This document shows, piece by piece, positions 38,601 through 50,142 of a stretch of 64,000 nucleotides of DNA. This DNA is from Apostichopus japonicus (lineage: Eukaryota > Echinodermata > Holothuroidea > Aspidochirotida > Stichopodidae): assembly GCF_037975245.1 (NCBI RefSeq), contig NC_092566.1, positions 186,001 through 250,000 of the forward strand, given 5' to 3'. Under the pieces are notes generated by a model, which was not told the DNA's origin, did no database searches, and worked only from the letters and a program-made list of their open reading frames with translations. A program made the position numbers and the translations under genes. Numbering within the stretch: position 1 is the stretch's first letter; every line of letters starts with the position of its first letter.

Positions 38601-41600
38601 AAAGTAACACTAAATGCAGAAAAAACTAAATGATCAGCAAATCTAATGACTACCACATAGGCTTTCTACTATCCAAGGACTCTCTTGTAACCTTAATACT
38701 AGACCTGAACTACCACATAGGCTTTCTACTAACCATGTACTCTCTAGTAATCTTGATACTAGACCTGAACTACCACATAGGCTTTCTACTAACCATGCAC
38801 TCTCTAGTAACCTTGATACTAGACCTGAACTACCACGTAGGCTTTCTACTAACCATGTACTTTCTAGTAATCTTGATACTTGACCTGAACTACCACCTTG
38901 GCTTTCTACTAACCATGTTCCTCTAGTAACCTTGATACTTGACCTGAACTACCACGTAGGCTTTCTACTAACCATGTATTTTCTCGTGTCCTTGATACTA
39001 GACCTGAACTACCACATAGGCTTTCTACTAACCATGTACTCTCTTGTAACCTTGATACTAGACCTGAACTACCACGTAGGCTTTCTACTAACCATGTAAT
39101 CTCTAGTAAACTTGGTACTAGACCTGAACTACCACATAGGCTTTCTACTAACCATGTTCCTCTAGTAACCTTGATACTAGACCTGAACTACCACGTAGGC
39201 TTTCTACTAACCATGTACTCTCTAGTAACCTTGATACTAGACCTGAACTACCACATAGGCTTTCTACTAACCATGTACTCTCTAGTAACCTTGATACTTG
39301 ACCTGAACTACCACATAGGCTTTCTACTAACCATGTAATCTCTAGTAACCTTGATACTAGACCTGAACTACCACCTTGGCTTTCTATTAACCATGTACTC
39401 TCTAGTAATCTTGATACTTGACCTAAACTACCATGTAGGCTTTCTACTAACCATGTAATCTCTAGTAACCTTGATACTAGACCTGAACTACCACCTTGGC
39501 TTTCTACTAACCATGTACTCTCTAGTAATCTCGATACTAGACCTGAACTACCACCTAGGCTTTCTACTAACCATGTACTCTCTAGCAACCTTGATACTTG
39601 ACCTGAACTACCACGTAGGCTTTCTACTAACCATGTACTCTCTAGTAACCTTGATACTAGACCTGAAGTACCACATAGGCTTTCTACTAACCATGTACTC
39701 TCTAGTACCTTGATACTAGACCTGAACTACCATGTAGGCTTTCTACTAACCACGTTTCATTCATTACAATTTTTCTATTACTGCAGGCACTGGAATAGCG
39801 GATACCTCAACAATGCATGAAATTTTTGATAAACTTGGTACTGGTTCAATCCTTGCAACACAAACTTTATGTCAACTTGGCACTGGACTGGTGGACTAAA
39901 TGTCACATTCTGGTAATCTTGGTACTGGGCGGGTGGACTTAACATCACCTATCTAGAAACTGTAATCTAAGTACTTTATCCATCACAACTAGACCTTTCT
40001 ATTAACAAAGACTACAAGATCCCTAATCAATGCATGTCATTTTTGTCAACCTTGGTACATAGATCTTGGATCTTTAATGTTAAACTGTTACCACTAACCC
40101 TAACAACAACTACAAACTAACAACAGCTAACCCTTACTCCTCTCATAAGTTAGAACAACCATTCATGTGGATACAACTGAATACAAACCAATTTCTAGCA
40201 GTCTGTCCGTGAACTCCAGGGCCTTCTTCATGTCCCCTTGCTGTGAGAAGAGGTCAATGTAGCGATATTTTTATAGGTTTTATAAAAAGTTACTTTCAGT
40301 AACACCAAGCAATGGCAAAAAAACACTTATGGTACAAGTTCCTGTATGCAACTAATTGCTAATCTCAAAATGATATTTGTAATTATGTTACTAGATGCTA
40401 ATCTCAAAATGATATTTGTAATTATGTTACTAGATGCTAATTTCAAATGATATGTGTAATTATGGTACTAGATGCTAATCTCTAATGATATTTGTAATTA
40501 TGGTACTAGATGCTAATCTCTAATGATATTTGTAATTATGGTACTAGATGTTAATGTCAAATGATATTTGTAATTATGGTAATAGATGCTAATCTCAAAT
40601 GATATTTGTAATTATGGTAATAGATGCTAATCTCAAATGATATTTGTAATTATGGCACTACATGCTAATCTCAAATGATATTTGTAATTATGGTACTAGA
40701 TGCTAATCTCAAATGATATTTGTAGTTATGGCGCTACATGCTAATATCAAATGATATTTGTAATTATGGTACTAGATGCTAATCTCAAATGATATTTGTA
40801 ATTATGGCACTACATGCTAATCTCAAATGATATTTGTAATTATGGTTTTACATGCTAATCTCAAATGATATTTGTAATTATGGTACTAGATGTTAATGTC
40901 AAATGATATTTGTAATTATGGTAATAGATGCTAATCTCAAATGATATTTGTAATTATGGTAATAGATGCTAATCTCAAATGATATTTGTAATTATGGTAA
41001 TAGATGCTAATCTCAAATGATATTTGTAATTATGGCACTACATGCTAATCTCAAATGATATTTGTACTTATGGTACTAGATGCTAATCTCAAATGATATT
41101 TGTAATTATGGCGCTACATGCTAATATCAAATGATATTTGTAATTATGGTACTAGATGCTAATCTCAAATGATATTTGTAATTATGGCACTACATGCTAA
41201 TCTCAAATGATATTTGTAATTATGGCACTACATGCTAATCTCAAATGATATTTGAAATTATGGTACTAGATGCTGCTGCTTACTGAATAAGTAGCATAAG
41301 CAAGGTAGTCAAGAATAGTTGGAATGTCTATTTCTTTGTCTTTGTCCCGCCTGGCTAGAGTGTCATCTTTCTCTTCCTTAATTGCTCTATTAAAGGCCTC
41401 TTCCAGCCATAGGCATGAGTGGTAGTGATCATTATCATTGTAAGCAGCTCGTCCTACTTCAAAGACATCTTCAGCTACAATTAGAAAAGAAACCAAAGAC
41501 ATTCAATAAGAAATTGGAGTTAACTTTTGGACAGTTTGAACAAAGAAGCTTCTTGTTTTGTTCTGATGATAAACACATGGCAATTGTAAAAACTGATTTT

Positions 41601-44600
41601 AATTGTATCCACCCAGGAGTGTCATTGTTTTACAATGGTACAATTGTAAACAATTTATTTTTATCAACCCACTACTGTCACATGATGATGATAAATGCAT
41701 CATTCAATGGTACAAACGTACTTTAGTTGTACCAGCAATGTTATACATGATGATAAAAACAGGATACACCTGTATAGCACTACTAATTAGATGTTGTAAA
41801 AACTTCAATGAACTATCTTTGCATTTTGATTAATTTTAAAGGTTTTCAGTTTCATGCTAACATCAAAACATCTGTATTAGTGTTGATGCTGAGCATATCA
41901 CATACAACTTCCCCTTTGAGAAATTTTGGTAAACTGGAGGGTGCTTTGATGCAGATAGGTGCTATATTTTGCATCTTTTGAAACGATGTAAGTTTTGAAT
42001 GATAAAGTTGTACCATATAAGAATTTAAGATATTTATGTATTGTACAATAGGAATTTTTATAATATTATCTGCCAGTTGGGAAGGGGGGGGGGGAATCCA
42101 ATCAATTAAGCATTTTAACACAGGTGCCACTTTTCCAATATATGTAAGAAATTCAGAAATTTATCTTTCAAACAAACCAAACCAGCAGAAACTAAATCAC
42201 ATTCATCAGGGAGTACATAAGTCTCCTTGAACACAATAAGATTCATATCCTACCGTTCTATCTTTAGTTCTCCATTGATCACTACAAAGAACATCTGGAA
42301 TTATTAAATCCAGTAATGTTACTAGAGATAAAAAGTTTGCATCCCAGGGACGCAAGCCCCCCAAAAAGTTTGCGTCCAGTTAAAAAAAGCTTGCGTCCGG
42401 ATCGAACACCAATTGCGTTTATTGTATGAACTACTTTTACTAGTGTAGTTGTAAAGATGTGATTGTGTCACTGCCTGTACTTAGTGAATGGTATACACAA
42501 TATATAGGGCAGATGGCTCAGTGCCTTAGCTTTGCTGTTTGACAGGGGCGGCCCGGCCCACCCCTTCATAATTCATAGATGTCTCAACTCTTAACATTTT
42601 CTGATCAAAACAATGATTCAAATATTACGTGATAGTCTCAGAAACAATTCAAGTGCATCTTCCTACCAGGAGTGATTGTTGTCAAAAGTTACGTAGGACG
42701 GTATGCGGCAAGGCCTAACGTTATGATATTTGGGTGCACACATATGATAGCCTATACAACAAACTTTGATATCTCTTCACAGGGGAAAGTAACATTGCAA
42801 GTAATTGTTGTTAAACAACTTCGTGTTCATTGAGCACTACAGATGCAAGAATGTTTCAAGACAATCGATATGGACTATTAGCCAATCAAATCACGAAAAT
42901 TTTGGAAAAGTATCATTGTCTATAATTAGCATGAAAATCTCTGTAATGGAGTGTTGTAAACCCTGTACCTTGTGGTTGATTTTCATGATATATTTATTTC
43001 AAACGAATTCAATTATCTGTAGGATTGGGAGAAATTTTGGTTCTTGTCAGAAGAAATGTGTTTTTTTATGTTTTCCAGTGACTTAGTTGTCAGGGTTTTT
43101 TTTCTCAAAATAAAGTTTGCGCCCGCGAGACGCAAGCAATTTGAAGATTTTGCGTTCCTGGCCAAAACATTGCGTCCTGGACACAGAATCCTGCGTTCGT
43201 AACAATGCTAAAATGCCTAACTAGCAAACCTTCACAAACCCACTGATCTTATCAGTGTACACAACTAACAATTACTCTCTGCACTGCATTTACAACTCAT
43301 ATTGTGGAATCTTGCAAACATTGTATTTCAGCATTCATGTTTCTAAACTGTTATTACGATATGAAATCAGAAATTAAGGATAAGTCAATGGAGCTATCCA
43401 AGAGAATCACAATAATATAACTCCACATACACATGTCATCTGAAACAGAAATCCACATGGTATAGCTAAGTACTAACTGTATACCCTTAGGCTTAGTCTA
43501 GTAGTGACAGTGCTACTGCTACTACTATTTGTATTACACTGTCAATGTTTGTTTTTGTGTGTAAGCCTAACATTAGGGCCTAACAGCACAACATGTGACA
43601 GATCAGCTTCTAAGAAAACATTTAATATGCATACTCATAGGCGTACGGGACCATTTCAGTTTGGGGGGGGCAGAAACTTTTGTGCCTGAAAGTTCCTGTG
43701 ACACTATCTAAGCGGAGCGCCACCATCGGTTGGCGCGTAGCGCACAAGAAATTTTTTGGCAAAAAATGACTCTCAGATTGCCGGAAATGGCACTTCTGAG
43801 GCCTTGCAAGTTGCATCTAAACATTCTTTATTTTATAATCTCACGTTTTAGAAATTTACACTTCCCCAAAAATTTGGTAAATTAGAAGAAGAAAAAATGG
43901 TAACATCACACTGAAGGGGAAAAATAGGGCAGTATATTTTTTAAGCTCCTACTTAGTTACCGAATTTATTATTTTAACACAGTACTCAGCTACCGCCAGA
44001 AAAACATACATTGTTCAACGACACGTAGGCGGGATAATGTCGCAGTGTCGGCTGAGACTGCAATTTGTCTCACAAAAAAAGTATAAAAAATAACATAGAA
44101 TATGATAAACCTGTACTTCTAGGCTTGTAGGCACTCCCCTCCCCCCCCCACCATCCATGAACAAGAAAACGTTTCTTATATACTCTCATGTCGGGGATGT
44201 CCAGGTATACAGTTGACTAGTTAGAAAAATTTTTGATAGTGCAAAAAGCGTGGTAGCCCAGATGAGCTGCGCTTACGGTGGTGTTACACCGAAATATTCG
44301 GGCAACATGATGCTATATAAAGAAAATCATTAGGCCTATATTAATATTAATGTCAGAAAACAAATAACATAAAACGCTCTCCACAGAATTGTTGGGCAAA
44401 AATTTGAAAAAGATTCGGGCAAACTACTGCATATTTATATATATATATATATATTTTTTTTCCTCTTAGGCTGCCTGAATTTTTCAGGACTTTTGCCCGA
44501 ATTTCTTGTCCTCTGGAAATTTGGGGGGGCAGTCTGCCCCCTGCCCCCCCCCCCCCGCCTTGTACGCCTATGTGCATACTTCCTTTTGAAACACACAATG

Positions 44601-46423
44601 TTGAATTGACAAAGTACCTGACATGACAGGACGGTATTGAGAGACCCCCTCAATTGTACCATCAGCAATGTCTTTGGTTTCTAGTCTGTACGTGTCTTGA
44701 AGACGGAGCAGTGCTGCAGCTGCGCCTTGAATGTCTTCTTTCCCAGGAAAATAATTTTGATATTGAGACATGTTCATCAAATAATCTAAAAAGAAACAAG
44801 CAAAAGGTCAAGAAATATTTTAATCAACACTGCCAGTTAACTCAACTAGGTATGTGATATGAATGAAACACAAAACCAACTAAGCAAGATGACAAAAAGT
44901 TCTATTAACAGGGAAAATAGAAATATGACATTTTTGATACTTCGCACTTTGAAAGAAATTGATGTCCCCTCCCAAAGTAAACTTACAAAGTGAAACCACA
45001 AAATGGAAGTGAAGGGAACAATTCACTATTGTACATGTTAGCAACTGTGATAGACTGTCTGTTTACTGTACTCCATCCTTCTCTACCATTACAGAGTGGT
45101 TTGCAAAGAAATAATGTAGAAACCATAACATGTCTCATTCACCTTTAGATTTAATCAAAGATAAAATATTAATCTACCTGTTTTAACCTGTTCTGCCCTG
45201 ACGTGTTCCTCAATCAAAACCCACTCCCAGAGGAAACGCTTGACTGTAGTGAAGGCATTAACTGGGTGAGCAAGGTAGCTTTCAGGATCCTCCAAGGACT
45301 CACGGTTCACTTTCCTAATGTTTTCAGCAGACCTGTATGAGATCATTGGTACAACAGACTAGACAATCAACAATGTTGTAATTCAATTGACATTTGCAAA
45401 GAGACTTACAATACAAACTGTCATGTTTCAAACACCATGTTGTCTGTTTGTAACAGATAATGAACTAATTTGAGATATTAATACTTGTCACAATGTTCAG
45501 TCCGCTTTTAAATTATGACAGCTTGTCGGTATATTCCATAGTTAATACCTCCTTTTGAGGTGATTTAAAGTGTTTTCTATAGCTTTGCTTCAAAACGATA
45601 CAACCTTGGCCACAATTTCCACTTTCCAAAACTCTTAATAAATGCAGACATGACCACAGTTGTCTAATAGCCAACAAGTAAAAATAACTTTGTTATCAGT
45701 TACTACTGTAGCAACACTAAGTACTGTACAGTAGGCTTTGACTTTACTATTTTCGATAATATTCAAATTCTATCAAAATTGCATGCATTATTTAATACAA
45801 TTAAACTTTTCATCATAATTTTGAATTGTAAACATACTCAAATATCAAACTGATTACTTTATTTGTCCAATTACAAACAAAGTGTCTCAGATAAGATGGA
45901 AATTAATTTTGCAGATAAATGTGCAATTACTAGCTGGCCCACAAAGTCCCCATATGTAGAAAGTTGTATCTTGTTTAAACTTGATCTCTTATCAACTTAA
46001 CCAATTCAATCTTATGATTTGTTGGAAAATGTTAAGTTATTCAGACCAAGGGAGAACCTTCTAACAATGCCTTACTACAATTCTGAAGACTCAATTTGGG
46101 CAGCAATCTCTACCTGTTTTCTGTAACACCATCGGTTCTATCAATGTTGTCAATTTGCAGCATTTTCAACTATTTCAAGCTCCTATGGGATTTCAAAATA
46201 TCTTTTGATTTTGATTTGAAAAAATGTTTATTAATTAAACGTAAAGAAATCATTGTACTCACTCTCTTAGTCTTTGCAAGTGTTTCTCTTGCTCTTCGAT
46301 GTAATGATCTAAGACATCCAACATACCACTCTCAGTGAAGAGCACATTTTCTAAATCTACCAAGGCAGTGAAAAACTCTCCTTGTGCTACAGCCAGCGTG
46401 CACAACAACAGTAACAGCTTCAT
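23686..46423 (-). CDS. P4HA: Collagen prolyl 4-hydroxylase subunit alpha (complete)
   Basis: Exons in transcript order: 46423-46263, 45332-45178, 44785-44618, 41474-41284, 40240-40189, 38549-38317, 37006-36824, 31839-31669, 30768-30715, then either 26343-26287 or 25430-25365, then 24942-24874, 24643-24547 and 23756-23686. All phases join, giving 556 aa with the second alternative exon or 553 with the first (human P4HA1 is 534). The enzyme hydroxylates prolines in procollagen in the ER lumen, using Fe(II), 2-oxoglutarate and ascorbate. Visible features: signal peptide MKLLLLLCTLAVAQG; N-terminal domain with LAHPVNAF and LLRLQDTYRL; TPR-type peptide-binding domain (AEDVFEVGRAAY); an acidic linker; catalytic domain with iron ligands His451 and Asp453 (PHFD) and His522 (RHAACPVL), and 2-oxoglutarate Lys532 (556-aa numbering). 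The four conserved cysteines (ALCRG, LKCSY, HAACP, RRKCS) are present. An acceptor at 46438 implies an upstream untranslated exon. Introns are packed with minisatellites and transposons. Confidence 0.97.
25365..25430 (-). CDS. P4HA: P4HA alternative exon b (22 codons, canonical form)
   Basis: Acceptor TTTGTCACAG, donor GTAAGT, phase 0 at both ends. It encodes KEEVNAFKNLGTGNRIATML then FY, very close to vertebrate KDEPDAFKELGTGNRIATWL. It is the likely default exon of the pair. Confidence 0.9.
26287..26343 (-). CDS. P4HA: P4HA alternative exon a (19 codons)
   Basis: Acceptor TTCCAG, donor GTAAGT, phase 0 at both ends. It encodes a short version of the strand after PHFDFAR, ending GNRIATMLFY like its partner exon but beginning NRTVYAGG instead of the usual acidic/Phe-Lys segment. 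Either this exon or the one at 25365-25430 fits between the constitutive exons; using both would duplicate a core strand. Confidence 0.75.
26735..27560. repeat. Degenerate ~120-bp repeat, about 7 copies, with DR1 motifs
   Basis: Copies share TATGACCTTTGACCTCCA, GGCTTCTTGTACTCAATGTG and CTTGAGATATCATGTTTACA. Perfect TGACCTTTGACCT occurs at 27052-27064 and 27327-27339. It lies in the P4HA intron upstream of alternative exon a. Confidence 0.85.
27835..28660. repeat. 27-bp minisatellite, about 30 copies
   Basis: Unit contains CAGCCTGCACCATTATAATA then ATCCCCA, with a CACCAT/CCCTGT variation. A spacer-like segment (CAGCACAGTTACAAAGACGG) appears at about 27810 and again at 28228, so two sub-arrays share a boundary motif. 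It lies in a P4HA intron. Confidence 0.95.
29150..29810. repeat. ~60-65-bp minisatellite, about 11 diverged copies
   Basis: Copies share GTAACCAAGCTGTACCCATG and GGAGGCACCTTAG followed by TTTATGGTGGTTAG. It lies in the same P4HA intron as the 27-bp array. Confidence 0.9.
30815..31390. repeat. 30/36-bp minisatellite in a P4HA intron
   Basis: Unit contains AATACTCAGTGTAATAGCAC then TATCCTCTGTATCTG. Units with and without the six-base ATCTGT insert are mixed. The array begins about 50 bp upstream, in the transcript sense, of the exon carrying the PHFD motif (30768-30715). Confidence 0.95.
33420..36440. repeat. Large degenerate repeat cluster (~300-bp units) interrupted by a transposon
   Basis: Repeated segments share ACTGACCTTTGGTGACCTCG, CACATGACCGTTAAGTTTGA, CTATACCATTTGCAACT and GTCACACCTTGGAACTGGGA. 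At least five partial copies lie at 33424, 33716, 35318, 35610 and 36262. A perfect TGACCTTTGACCT lies at 35905-35917. The hAT-like element at 33944-35136 is inserted within one copy. Confidence 0.85.
33944..35136. mobile_element. hAT-like non-autonomous transposon (1193 bp), 8-bp target duplication
   Basis: CTGAAAAT flanks both sides (33936-33943 and 35137-35144). A related repeat copy near 36080 shows the unoccupied sequence CATCTGAAAATAGCATCG. Ends are inverted repeats starting TAGTGTTTRCACGGGT, which fits the hAT 5' consensus YARNG. Inside are GGGTACCCG-rich ends and four copies of a segment with TAGCCTAACACCACACTAAG (about 34545, 34676, 34806, 34976). A 19-bp palindrome ATTGCGCGATTCGCGCAAT lies at 34370-34388. 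No transposase was found. Confidence 0.88.
38640..39760. repeat. 60-bp minisatellite, about 18 copies
   Basis: Unit contains GACCTGAACTACCACATAGG and CTTTCTACTAACCATGTACT. It lies in the P4HA intron just downstream, in plus coordinates, of the acidic-linker exon. The 60-bp period leaves several frames open on both strands (up to 146 codons); these are not genes. Confidence 0.95.
40345..41275. repeat. 38-bp minisatellite abutting a P4HA splice donor, about 24 copies
   Basis: Unit contains GATGCTAATCTCAAATGATA and TTTGTAATTATGGTACTA. The last, slightly altered copy ends within about 10 bases of the GTAAGC donor (41283-41278) of the exon encoding the peptide-binding domain, so nearly the whole intron up to the next exon at 40240 is repeat. 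Confidence 0.95.
42325..43215. mobile_element. Unclassified element with TTGCGTCC subterminal motifs
   Basis: TTGCGTCC-like motifs and their reverse GACGCAAG cluster at both ends (42337-42400 and 43110-43200) around about 700 bp of unique sequence in a P4HA intron. This is typical of DNA transposons with subterminal repeats, but I could not fix exact ends or a target duplication. GGGCAGATGGCTCAGTGCC near 42508 resembles a tRNA A-box region but has no matching B-box that I can see. Confidence 0.4.
43636..44572. mobile_element. hAT-like non-autonomous transposon (937 bp), 8-bp target duplication
   Basis: TGCATACT flanks both sides (43628-43635 and 44573-44580). Ends are inverted repeats CATAGGCGTAC, followed by long G runs on the left and C runs on the right. 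It contains one copy of the shared module (43709-43817) with AGCGCCACCATCGGTTGGCG, and a TA microsatellite near 44436-44453. It sits in the P4HA intron next to the exon at 44618-44785, only 38 bp from that exon's donor. Confidence 0.85.
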
Positions 46424-46652
46424 GTTTAGTCAGAACCCTGTAGAAATATAGAACATTTTTATAATCAATGCAGCACTTTTACCAGTGAAATGTTGGGAAC
46501 ATTACCTAGGTCAACAAGAGAAAAAAGTATGTAAGCATTGAAAAGTGTGATATGAATGCTTTGCTCAAGCCTATCCACCATGGGAACTACTACCATTGCT
46601 CCCTCAGGTAAGATTCAGATATAAAATGGAGGTATAAAGCACTGTTTCTTAA

Positions 46653-48142
46653 AGAGGTTATGATATGAAAAAATTTCATGTCTTGGAATGGTTTATCTTC
46701 ATTACTACAACACCACCCATGCACAACTTTCCGTAAATACGGCTTCAAACGCCAGAAATTCGCTGTCAAAGTATTCCCTAGAGACCTCTCGAGCTGCCAC
46801 TCGTAAAAAAAAGCAAAGCTGCCCACCGCAGTTTATCTGACGTCATCAAAGGAACCATTTCAGCCAAAGCCGACTCCCCGCTGTTTACCGATACGGCATT
46901 ATACAGTTTACAACTTGTAACCACAACACTCTTCTCATCAATTGTCTTCTCCTGAATCTTCCGATTCCGATGAAATAGGACTTCACCTCTCAGGACATTC
47001 GTAAGCTTTGACTAAAATTATTTTCTTGAGGAAGAAGCGGGGGAAATAGTTTTGAGGGTGATGAAGATAATATCGGTGTTTTTCCCTATCAATTGAGCCC
47101 CTTGCAGAAGAATTGTAAAACGATCCCGATGGCCGAGACGCGTCGCTGCCGTGTGAAGTCCCCGAGCAGAACGGTTGGACGACCCTGAACCGAAACTGGT
47201 CGGTTGAGCATAAACAAAACCACCGTTATTAAGACCTTCGTATGATTTAAATTATCTCGAATGTCAATGATCCTACTACTTAACTTCGTAGTGAAGCTTC
47301 TAGAATGTTGTGTCTTACAGTGCAAGGAAAATGTGACGTTCTGTAATCTGTACAGTGCAAGTGCAACCATAGTACTAGTAGTGGTACCATGGGTCTAGAC
47401 CTAACTAATAGACGTTGTATAACAGGCTAGCCCGTGTAATTGTATCATCCAACTGTTACGCAAAATAACAACACAACGCCAGTTTTACCTGCACAACAAA
47501 AAAAACCTTGCAGATCTAGTAGTGATTGTTCTGAAACCAACTGGCTTTAAGTTTTGTGCAAAATATTAGATAACCAAAAAAAAATCGTCATTTGCTGTAT
47601 CGAGGAGGCCTAGGCTATGGTCATAACAAGTAATTTGAAATCAGTGTAGGCCTACAGGCACTCATAACGTTGTGTATGTGTAGTGTTTTGAGCGAGTCGT
47701 GTTCAAATTCTTCGATTTGTATCATCTTTTGGAAAAGCTTGCAGTAGAAATCCGTCTTTACTTGTGGTGGAGCAACCTGATATCACATATCGGCTCGGCA
47801 TATTTAACAGTAACGAGATAAATTTACGTAAAAACAAACTCCAAACACCAAATCTCAATTACTACGGAGCGCTGCAACAGTGCAATGTTGTGTGTTCTCA
47901 GACGTTTAAGAATGTAAACATAGCGTCTCGGAAGTGAGCTGAGTTCCTCGACTGACGTCACGCCGTATTACCATAAATACAACAATTTTTCAAAAGTTTT
48001 TTTTACCCTCGAATTTTTGATCGTTTATCCCTCGAGGATGCAAGCTTCGTTTGACACAAATTGGGTATCAATTGGAAAGCTACGAGTATACAGAATAGAA
48101 AGAACAGATGAGAAAGAATTTTTTTTCCATTTCATAACCTCT
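46653..48142. mobile_element. TTAA-flanked non-autonomous transposon (1490 bp)
   Basis: Inverted ends starting AGAGGTTATGA, followed by ATGRAAAAAA-like sequence with about three mismatches in 24, are bordered by TTAA at 46649-46652 and 48143-48146. TTAA duplications are typical of piggyBac-type elements, but a TA-flanked Tc1/mariner reading is also possible because the sequence is TTTAAA on the right. The interior contains GACGTCA motifs near both ends (46839 and 47953). No transposase was seen. It lies upstream of the P4HA start codon, probably in its first intron. Confidence 0.65.
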
Positions 48143-48663
48143 TTAAATTATTCAGAATGAAATTGATTACTGGGCATTGAATTTGATGTGTAATACATTC
48201 ATGTGATCACAACAAGATGCCAGTACCTTTGTTCACACATGAAATTACAAATTTGCAAATATTAGGCAAAATTTAAATAAAAAACAACTGTGTGTTTACC
48301 TCTCATTGCATTTTGACCACTATTTCAGAAGATGTTATCAGCTTGGATCGGTTCTTATATGAGTAGAAGGATAGGAACTGTTATTCCAAAATGTAATTTA
48401 CTATACCAATACCATTACATGAATATGGATAACATTGCAGCCATGTAGTTTAGTTTAAACAGCTACTACAACTACTAGCCTAATTAATTGTTTTAAGTTT
48501 GATCCTCCCTCAGGTCTTAAAGTTGGGCAAGCTTGAGCTATAAAGGTCATAGTACAATCAGTTCGGAATATATACACCATGCCTAATTTAGGCCTACCTA
48601 GCGGTTCCCTATAGGCCTAGGGATAGCCTAAGTTAGACCTCAGCATAAATACGCGGATCTTAC

Positions 48664-48960
48664 ACTTACAGTTGCAAATATAGACCTATTCACGAATCAC
48701 GGCCGTTTTGTTTGTCTTGTTGTCCGGTGCCGGTGAAAGAAGTTTCCAAAGTCGAAGGAAAGTTGCCTTATCTGAAGTGCGTACTGTCGGCCCACGCTGG
48801 CAAAATATGAATGGTCTGTAGGGTACATCGGCCAATTGCCTGTGTGATATTATGAAAGTTGTCGTGCGGTACGGTACGTGAGTCAACTGCAAGGCCAAGG
48901 AAGAACCAAAGAAAGTGCTAGCGTGAGAGTTGAAAGTGAGTGCGTACTTACACGTAGGCC
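48664..48960 (-). promoter_or_regulatory. Candidate untranslated first exon or promoter of P4HA
   Basis: A minus-strand donor GTAAGT at 48669-48664 follows a locally GC-richer stretch with CpGs. The P4HA start exon has an acceptor at 46438, so a 5' untranslated exon must lie upstream, and this is the best candidate seen. A 132-codon minus-strand frame overlapping it has no recognisable family. Confidence 0.25.
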
Positions 48961-50134
48961 TAGGCCAGTCCAAAACAAATCTGTTGATGCAGCAGATTGT
49001 ATTTGCAACCCTATTCACAAATGAGCCTATGCAAATTTTATGTAATAATTCTATCCTTTTTGGACAAGAGCCAACATTCTTCAAAAACGACAGCAGTTAC
49101 ATTGATTATTTATTTCATTTAAATCAGATGTAGGACTTAAAAGGAAAAAATGAGATCATACATACATTTCTTAAGACTTTTTCACTATTTTAAGGGGTAA
49201 AGAAAATTATTACGCTTCTATGTGGAAACAGCACATAACATGATTCGTGTCGTTCTAAGGATATAGAACTTTCTGGTCTGACCTCCATGGTCAGAACAGG
49301 ATGTAGTCTCTTCTACTCCATGTTCTGATAAAGCTTGTAAAGTTCGAGCTCCAAATACGATCGACAAATGTATGCAATCATTGAAATGGCCATGATTCAA
49401 CAGACACGGTCACTGCTTGATCAGAATATCGTTGGGAGATTGGGATGGGACGGAATGGGCATAGTAAATTCCGGTTTAATGTAATCTATTTTGACTGGCT
49501 TAACATGATCCCTTACTCCAGGACTGAAGTGTTACATGTATTCAAAGAACTATTTGTATGCATGTGGTACAGTAGGTATAGTCTTTGATGTCATCTGGGT
49601 AGATCAACTTCAAAATCTTTACTAACGTTGACTTTTTCTTGCTAAGTTCATCGCTGAAACCTGATACGGTTCATCGGGAATGCTTGCTTAGCTGCCAATG
49701 TTCTCTGCAGTTGTAATTTTAACAATTGCAATTTTTGAAGAAATGGTTCCGTGAAATATATAGGCTAGAGGTCTACATAAAAAATATTTAACAAATATTA
49801 AAAATTGCCCTGATTACATCATTGACCCTGCTGTTGCCAGATTCATTACAAAATATGACAAAATTAGAAAAGACAAGAATGTCTGCGGTATACAAAATGC
49901 ATATGAGCTTCAGCCACCAAAAGAGCACATGAAAATGCCTGTTTTAAAGGAATCATAGGTAAAGAACGCATTTGTCACTCAGACGTACAAACTAAAGCCA
50001 TTCATTTGCCAACTTTTCTGCAACAATTTTCTTAAATATTTATTCATAATTCTAAATATTATCTGAAATGTGGGACGTTATGTCTTGTGTTCGAAATGGC
50101 ATTTTTGCCTAGCCATGTTCATGAAGTACTTCCA
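48961..50134. other. Intergenic, no gene seen
   Basis: No recognisable coding segment, tandem repeat or complete transposon. Only short spurious open frames are present. Confidence 0.5.
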
Positions 50135-50142
50135 TGTTTATC

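Noticed and set aside
42508..42545. tRNA gene or tRNA-derived SINE head
   Set aside because: An A-box-like GATGGCTCAGTG is present, but there is no convincing B-box or cloverleaf.
48686..49084. 132-codon minus-strand frame near the possible P4HA promoter
   Set aside because: No recognisable family and no splice partner; more likely untranslated leader or chance.
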